Source: Anabaena sphaerica FACHB-251 (GTDB lineage: Bacteria; Cyanobacteriota; Cyanobacteriia; Cyanobacteriales; Nostocaceae). Taken from it: 64,000 bases of DNA. The translations under genes were made by a program, and so were the position numbers. Every line of letters starts with the position of its first letter. Position 1 is the first letter of the stretch. The notes under the pieces are model-generated. The model searched no databases, had not been told where the DNA came from, and worked only from the letters and a program-made list of their open reading frames with translations. Location: assembly GCF_014696825.1 (NCBI RefSeq), contig NZ_JACJQU010000004.1:186001-250000 (forward strand), given 5' to 3'. This document shows, piece by piece, positions 59,580-64,000 of the stretch.

Positions 59580-59777
59580 ATGATCATTACTTTATTAGTC
59601 GCGTGGATAATATTTGTCATTCTGTGGAAATTAGTAAAAACCACCATCAAAACTGCCGTGACTTTTGCAGCTATAGTGGTTTTATTATACTTTGGTTTTG
59701 GGATTACACCCCAAGATATTTTGCATCAAGTCACTCAATTTGCCCAAACCTTCTCACAAACACCAGCTGGTAAGTAA
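59580..59777 (+). CDS. Small membrane protein
   Basis: 65 residues with two hydrophobic helices (about 2-20 and 27-42) and a polar C-terminus (DILHQVTQFAQTFSQTP). Short conserved-looking protein of the cyanobacterial type; no family name recognised. Starts with ATG after a TCATG overlap-like context. Confidence 0.55.
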   Translation: MIITLLVAWIIFVILWKLVKTTIKTAVTFAAIVVLLYFGFGITPQDILHQVTQFAQTFSQTPAGK

Positions 59778-59878
59778 TTCGTAATTCGTAATCATTGATT
59801 TTCTCTCCTGCTCCCCACTTCCCCATCTCATCATCTTATACCAATTTTATGTGAGGCTGCACAGAATGATGACATCAA

Positions 59879-59970
59879 TAGACATCTGGTGGTAATTAAA
59901 TGTGCGTGGTTTGAAACCCTTGTAGAGACGTTCCGGCGGAACGTCTCTACCATATTTCCGGAGAGGTCTA
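59879..59970. mobile_element. MITE-like element, copy 2 (TA-flanked)
   Basis: 92 bases from TAGACATCTGG to AGAGGTCTA, related to copy 1 at 37297. Its core holds a perfect 13-pair hairpin GTAGAGACGTTCC/GGAACGTCTCTAC around GGC, a word found widely in cyanobacteria. No coding capacity. Confidence 0.75.
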
Positions 59971-60065
59971 ATAGACTTGTCCATCTTTATCTGTGTTTAT
60001 CTGCGTTTATCTGCGGTCAATTATTCTTGATATCTTATTCTATGCAACTTCATATCAATTTGGTA

Positions 60066-60569
60066 TTACTTGTTGGATGCCGAAATTTTAGCCAGTGCAT
60101 CTTTAACAGCAGGAGGTAGCTGACGCATGATTTTACCTCTTTCCCTGTCTAATGCCACTAGTGTCACCTGAGCAGTGACATATAATTCTTGATCATCCGT
60201 GGAAACAATTTTATAATCCCAGTTAATGCGGACACCCGTTACTTCCAACATCCGGGTTTTTACCAGCGCCATCATCCCTAATTGAAGTGAACGATGATAG
60301 CGTACTGACAATTCTACAACTGGCAAATCACAACCTAAAGCCACTAAATCAGCAAATTCAATACCTATAGAGCGCAAACATTCTACCCGCGCTTCTTCCA
60401 TCCAAGTTAAATAAGTACCGTGCCAAACAATTCCTGCATAATCCGTGTGGTGAGGCTGCACTCTGATAGGATATTCAAACCAATTGTCAAATTCAGCCCT
60501 TGTCACCTTATCAATGGCGCTAGTTGGTGGTAGTTTTGGTTGGCTTGGTGTTTTTTGAGTCATATTCAA
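60066..60569 (-). CDS. Acyl-CoA thioesterase, 4HBT hotdog family
   Basis: 167 residues. The 4HBT active-site motif is HTDYAGIVWHGTYLTWMEEAR, with the catalytic Asp. It is similar to cyanobacterial 1,4-dihydroxy-2-naphthoyl-CoA hydrolases (phylloquinone synthesis), but a general acyl-CoA thioesterase is equally possible. The first 25 residues are not conserved; Met3 may be the start. Confidence 0.8.
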   Translation of the reverse strand: MNMTQKTPSQPKLPPTSAIDKVTRAEFDNWFEYPIRVQPHHTDYAGIVWHGTYLTWMEEARVECLRSIGIEFADLVALGCDLPVVELSVRYHRSLQLGMMALVKTRMLEVTGVRINWDYKIVSTDDQELYVTAQVTLVALDRERGKIMRQLPPAVKDALAKISASNK

Positions 60570-60764
60570 TCTTGTGAGTATTGACTTTAATTGTTACCCA
60601 TCAGATTTTAACAGACACCGCGAAACACTTGACACAACAGTACAAAGACGAGCTATTTACGGTAATGGTGAATAGGTGTTAAGCGTTAAACAAACAAAGC
60701 CGCTATCACCAATTACCAATTACCGAAAAACAAGGCCATATTTGCCCTCGTCTTGGGCAAGTTA

Positions 60765-61106
60765 TCACTTCTTGACAAGGGTTTTATGTCTTGTAGAAGT
60801 TTGTATAGATTGCTTGACAAGATTAGCCAGTTCCTGCAATTGGTTAATTGCTTCTGCACCTTCTAATTTCATTAATTCGCGGTCATCTCGCATTTCAGTC
60901 CACGTGATTCCGTAATCTGATACCAAAAAGCGAATAAGATGATTGTCTCCTAAGCTAACCATAAACGAAGCACTGTTCATTTGGTCGCCACAGGTATAAC
61001 AGGAAGCTGGATAGCCGTTCCGCTCCAGTACTATTGCCAAAGCTTGTAGGTTCATTACCAAGTCTTGGACAAATTGTCTATGTTGATGTGCCAGTCTCAG
61101 AAACAC
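60765..61106 (-). CDS. DUF1815 family protein
   Basis: 113 residues. Strongly conserved cyanobacterial pattern: RLAHQHRQFVQDLVMNLQAL, CYTCGDQMNSASFMVSLG, YGITWTEMRDDRELMKLEG. Cys-x2-Cys may bind a metal. Function unknown; single gene. Confidence 0.85.
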   Translation of the reverse strand: MFLRLAHQHRQFVQDLVMNLQALAIVLERNGYPASCYTCGDQMNSASFMVSLGDNHLIRFLVSDYGITWTEMRDDRELMKLEGAEAINQLQELANLVKQSIQTSTRHKTLVKK

Positions 61107-62118
61107 TTTTTTCCTCCAGACACCACAGTCATTTGAGTATATTTTATATTTTCTTTAGATTTTCCCATCCTTTGGTATTGTAAACTATCCATTACAATTC
61201 CCAAAAAATAGTTAAGTCTGTAATTAGCTATCTTGCTTAGGGTAGTGGATAACGATTCTGTATGTCGTATCAAACTATTCAATTTGCAAGATATAAATAT
61301 CCGTTCAAACCAGTAAAGTTAATATTGTCTTTAGATGTTTAGCTCTAATCTCCTAGTTTTGTAAGCAATCAGCTTTCAGCCTAACTCAAATCTCCTGCTA
61401 GTCAACCTGGGAACAGTTGCATATTACACTGTTATAGGTAGTGGTTAACCGAATTAGCAGTATTTCTTTACTCTAGCGTAACTTTTCGCCTTTTTATTGC
61501 CATCTCTATTTTGGTTAATCTATTTTTGATCTAGTCTAGTATTGATAGCCACACAAGAAAAAGCAGCCATGCCTTGTAAAACGGCAAGTTGGAGATTTCA
61601 GTCTTAAGACCGATGCCAGAATTTAAATAGGGTTTGCTGATAGCGTAGCGTGGCGTAAGCCATAAAAGTCTTGTCGTGGAGATAGGGAACAGGTAACTCT
61701 TAACAGGGAACAGTTTCAAGTGTTTAGTAGGGAAAAATTTTCTTTTGAGTAGGACTCAAAAGCACGGTTTTGAAGTTCTTACCCCAAAAAACTTGCCACT
61801 TTTTGAAAATAAAAAAGGCTGAAACCTTCTCCCTGTAATGCTTTTATGTTTATTCAGCCAGAGTTAGATAAATTTTGCTAAATTTTATACTGAATGCTTG
61901 AACCGGGAAAACCCCAAGCCTACATACATCCTCTAAAACATAGCTGAATTGAGGATTGGGCGGTAGCCATTTAGGCAATAGTTTCGAGATATTGAATAAG
62001 TAACAGAAACAGGGGAGTAGAAGCAATAATCCTGGGTTAAGGTTTCAACCTGATAACAACCCCCTTAAAAAAGGGGGAGCTAAATTCTTCAAAGTCCCCA
62101 TACACCCTACACCCTGCT
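61107..62118. other. Long intergenic region
   Basis: About 1 kb with no supported gene. It contains a short GCGTAGCGTGGCGTAAGCC repeat (61641-61659), a GGGAACAGG-type repeat, and at 62057-62074 CCCCCTT/AAGGGGG, a common repeat hairpin just beyond the DUF2839 stop. Short minus-strand frames here look like chance. Confidence 0.45.
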
Positions 62119-62334
62119 TCAAAAGACTACTTGCCACCAACCAAAAGCAGGACCGATAAAACGGATCGTCACCCATGCTACGACCATAACACCAATGCCA
62201 ATCCAGGCTCCACGAGTAGTCAAACTCACAAATAGTTCAGCTTGAGATTTGGTGATGGGAATCCAGGGTAAGATGCGAGTATCTTGACCGTATTGTTCTC
62301 CTAGTGTGGTTTTACGACGTTTTGCTTCACCCAT
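62119..62334 (-). CDS. DUF2839 family protein
   Basis: 71 residues beginning MGEAKRRKTTLGEQYG, the DUF2839 hallmark of cyanobacteria, and ending with one membrane helix (about 42-62). Function unknown. Confidence 0.85.
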   Translation of the reverse strand: MGEAKRRKTTLGEQYGQDTRILPWIPITKSQAELFVSLTTRGAWIGIGVMVVAWVTIRFIGPAFGWWQVVF

Positions 62335-62468
62335 AATCAGTAATTTAAATTTCGGTTTAGGTTCTTAATATATGTTCGCAGGAATCACGGCTATTTTAGA
62401 GAGGAGGCAGGAGTTAGAAGGCTCCAAGCTAGAAGTTTTTGAATGTTGAATTGTTCCGATGCCTGTGA

Positions 62469-64000
62469 TTAAGCAGAATTTTCTTCATTAGGTTGAGAAA
62501 ACAAGCTGGGATCGAGATAGGTTAAGCGTGCTAGAGGACTAAGGGCAGTGAGAATTTGAGCGCCATAGCTCCGGTTAACAACACGACTATCAAGTAAAGC
62601 CACAATACCCTGATTTTCCCGGACTGGAGCGATCGCTCGTTGCAATTCATTCAAAGCAGTGGGTAATAAATATAACCGAAACCAATCTTGGTGAGATCGC
62701 TTGTAATGAGCTACCCTACCAGCCACCAAAGGATTTTCCAAAGATGGTAAAGGCAAAGTCGCAATCATTAACAACCGGGGTGCTGGTAAAACACCTTGAT
62801 GCGATCGCCAATATTCCCAACCTGTCACCAAAATACCATTTTCATCCAAACAAGTTTTTTCCACCTGCACCCGCGAACCAAACTCCGAAGCCAAAATTGT
62901 CCCCACTCTTGATTTGAGAGGTACATCCCCCACCAACACCACAGTCATCCCTGGTGCTGTTGCACTTAAACAAACCAGCGTGCGGACTTGGTGAATAAAC
63001 GCCCCTTGAAATTCCGGTGTATTCGGTAGAGGCAACTTATAAGGTGCATACAGTTGGATAGCCTCCCCCTGATGATCAGCGGAAAACTTCAAACAAGTTA
63101 CATCATCCAAACCCAAACGCTCCCGGAATAAAGGAGCTTCCGTTTCTGGTTCTAAAGCACTGCCAATCAATACTACAGGTTGACGCTGCCAAATTGGTGT
63201 CAGTCTTTTGGCTAATTCAATCGGGGCATAATGTAAAGAAAATAACCCTTGACGACGGGAAATAGTCGCCCAGAAGAGAGCAGGAGATGGAGAGATGGGC
63301 AGATGGGCAGATGGGGAGACGGGGGGAAAATCATCTGCAAAGTTTTGGAACATCTGCCAAAATTTTTGCCAGGTTTTTGGTAAGTCTCTGATGGAATCTA
63401 AACTAGAATACAGACCTTGTAAAATCTCTATCTCTGTTTGAGAAATCAGATAGCAGTGGTATGGATTTTCTGGATGCTGGAATAATTCATGTGTCAGTTT
63501 TACCCTGGCTTCACGAATAACCTCAGCTTGGTAGGGACAAGCCAGCATAAGTTGATCCCAGTCATGAGGTTGAATATCTTGGGTTAGCTGATCACGTACC
63601 CAATTTTCTAAATCATCAACCCCATCAATAATAGTGGGAATATTTGGGGGGAAACTATCATTATCAGCCAACTGACCTTTCAACCAAGCTTCCGGGGATG
63701 TTAACAGCAATCCTTGGAAATCAGAACCAGGCCAAACCTCACCAGTTCTGATCGGTTTATTAGCTGATAACCATTGCTGTAACCGGGGAATTTCTATATT
63801 TAGTAAGCGTTGCTGGACATCTACCGATGCCACAATAATTACAGGTCCATGCCACATCAAGGCAGATGCGATAAAACTTGTGCGATATCGCCCTTGGTAG
63901 CCACAAACTGCCCCTACTTGAATTAAAGCACTACGTCCTAACCGCAAAGCCCGTGCTACCAACCGTGCCATCGTCAAATGATGCGGCCAAGTTGGAAAAC
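62469..64000 (-). CDS. DinG-like ATP-dependent helicase-related protein, 5' end outside the window
   Basis: The frame is open from 62469 to the window edge (510 codons visible); the Met at 63977 is internal, since FPTWPHHLT precedes it in frame. LVARALRLGRSALIQVG, FSLHYAPIELAKRL, PVVLIGSALEPE and GILVTGWEYWRSH follow the helicase-like DinG pattern of cyanobacteria, without a clear Walker A or DEAH box, so it may lack ATPase activity. Residues encoded at 63282-63330 (SAHLPISPSP) come from an intergenic-type tandem repeat. Confidence 0.7.
   Translation of the reverse strand, partial: FPTWPHHLTMARLVARALRLGRSALIQVGAVCGYQGRYRTSFIASALMWHGPVIIVASVDVQQRLLNIEIPRLQQWLSANKPIRTGEVWPGSDFQGLLLTSPEAWLKGQLADNDSFPPNIPTIIDGVDDLENWVRDQLTQDIQPHDWDQLMLACPYQAEVIREARVKLTHELFQHPENPYHCYLISQTEIEILQGLYSSLDSIRDLPKTWQKFWQMFQNFADDFPPVSPSAHLPISPSPALFWATISRRQGLFSLHYAPIELAKRLTPIWQRQPVVLIGSALEPETEAPLFRERLGLDDVTCLKFSADHQGEAIQLYAPYKLPLPNTPEFQGAFIHQVRTLVCLSATAPGMTVVLVGDVPLKSRVGTILASEFGSRVQVEKTCLDENGILVTGWEYWRSHQGVLPAPRLLMIATLPLPSLENPLVAGRVAHYKRSHQDWFRLYLLPTALNELQRAIAPVRENQGIVALLDSRVVNRSYGAQILTALSPLARLTYLDPSLFSQPNEENSA
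63282..63330. repeat. GATGGGCA tandem repeat inside the helicase coding sequence
   Basis: Repeated GATGGGCA/GATGGAGA units, a typical spacer repeat, read in frame as a Pro/Ser-rich loop. Confidence 0.7.

Noticed and set aside
61531-61719. 62-codon minus-strand frame in the 1-kb spacer
   Set aside because: Overlaps an interspersed repeat; no conserved motif seen.

Overview
The window is chromosomal DNA of a cyanobacterium, most likely a filamentous heterocystous type (Nostocales; Anabaena/Nostoc-like). The evidence is the many copies of the HIP1 octamer GCGATCGC, intergenic spacers made of short Nostocales-type tandem repeats (for example repeated ATCCAAA, TAATTCG and AGGGGAGC units), a ferredoxin-type glutamate synthase, an RNase E with the cyanobacterial arginine-rich tail, cyanobacterial DUF families (1815, 1830, 1997, 2839, 4079) and a str operon ending in tuf and rpsJ. 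No tRNA, rRNA, CRISPR array or intact insertion sequence was seen.

Region by region. 1-3.1 kb: a membrane protein, then a two-gene unit of a PLP beta-replacement enzyme (SbnA/cysteine-synthase type) and a MATE/ANK-like exporter. 3.3-11 kb: a minus-strand signalling block with a DUF4079 membrane protein, a PAS-GAF-GAF-GGDEF protein whose second GAF looks like a DXCF cyanobacteriochrome, the frameshifted remains of a hybrid histidine kinase, an RsbQ/KAI2/D14-type alpha/beta hydrolase, and a large dCache-HAMP-PAS(x4)-GGDEF protein. 11-19.2 kb: DUF1830, a B12-type radical SAM protein, a DICT/degenerate HD protein coupled to a pentapeptide-repeat protein, a CPBP protease with a small secreted protein, ClpS and small conserved proteins. 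19.8-28.3 kb: the fused radical SAM/DUF2344 protein, rne (with a long structured leader), rnhB, DUF1997, pheA and a LON-domain protein. 28.5-33.8 kb: the str operon (rpsL, rpsG, fusA, tuf, rpsJ, minus strand) with a clear promoter and two clear terminators. 34-43 kb: an A-type Fe-S carrier, a cupin, a phosphodiester glycosidase, ferredoxin-dependent glutamate synthase and a polysaccharide deacetylase. 44.6-56.2 kb: seven large polytopic membrane proteins of lipid-linked-sugar glycosyltransferase type (GT39/ArnT-like, PIG-V-like, DUF2079), with a decayed GT2 gene on one side. 56.4-64 kb: dxr, a DUF4007 (SspB-like) gene next to a decayed restriction-modification enzyme and ATPase, a thioesterase, DUF1815, DUF2839 and the 3' part of a DinG-like helicase cut by the window edge.

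Functional themes are (i) second-messenger signalling, where two related diguanylate cyclases flank an RsbQ-like hydrolase, (ii) RNA decay and translation housekeeping, (iii) nitrogen assimilation, (iv) an AT-rich cell-surface glycosylation locus with paralogous membrane enzymes, and (v) a decaying defence locus. Small non-autonomous repeats are active in the region: three TA-flanked MITE-like elements, one 210-bp foldback element, and several places where intergenic-type repeat sequence has entered coding frames.
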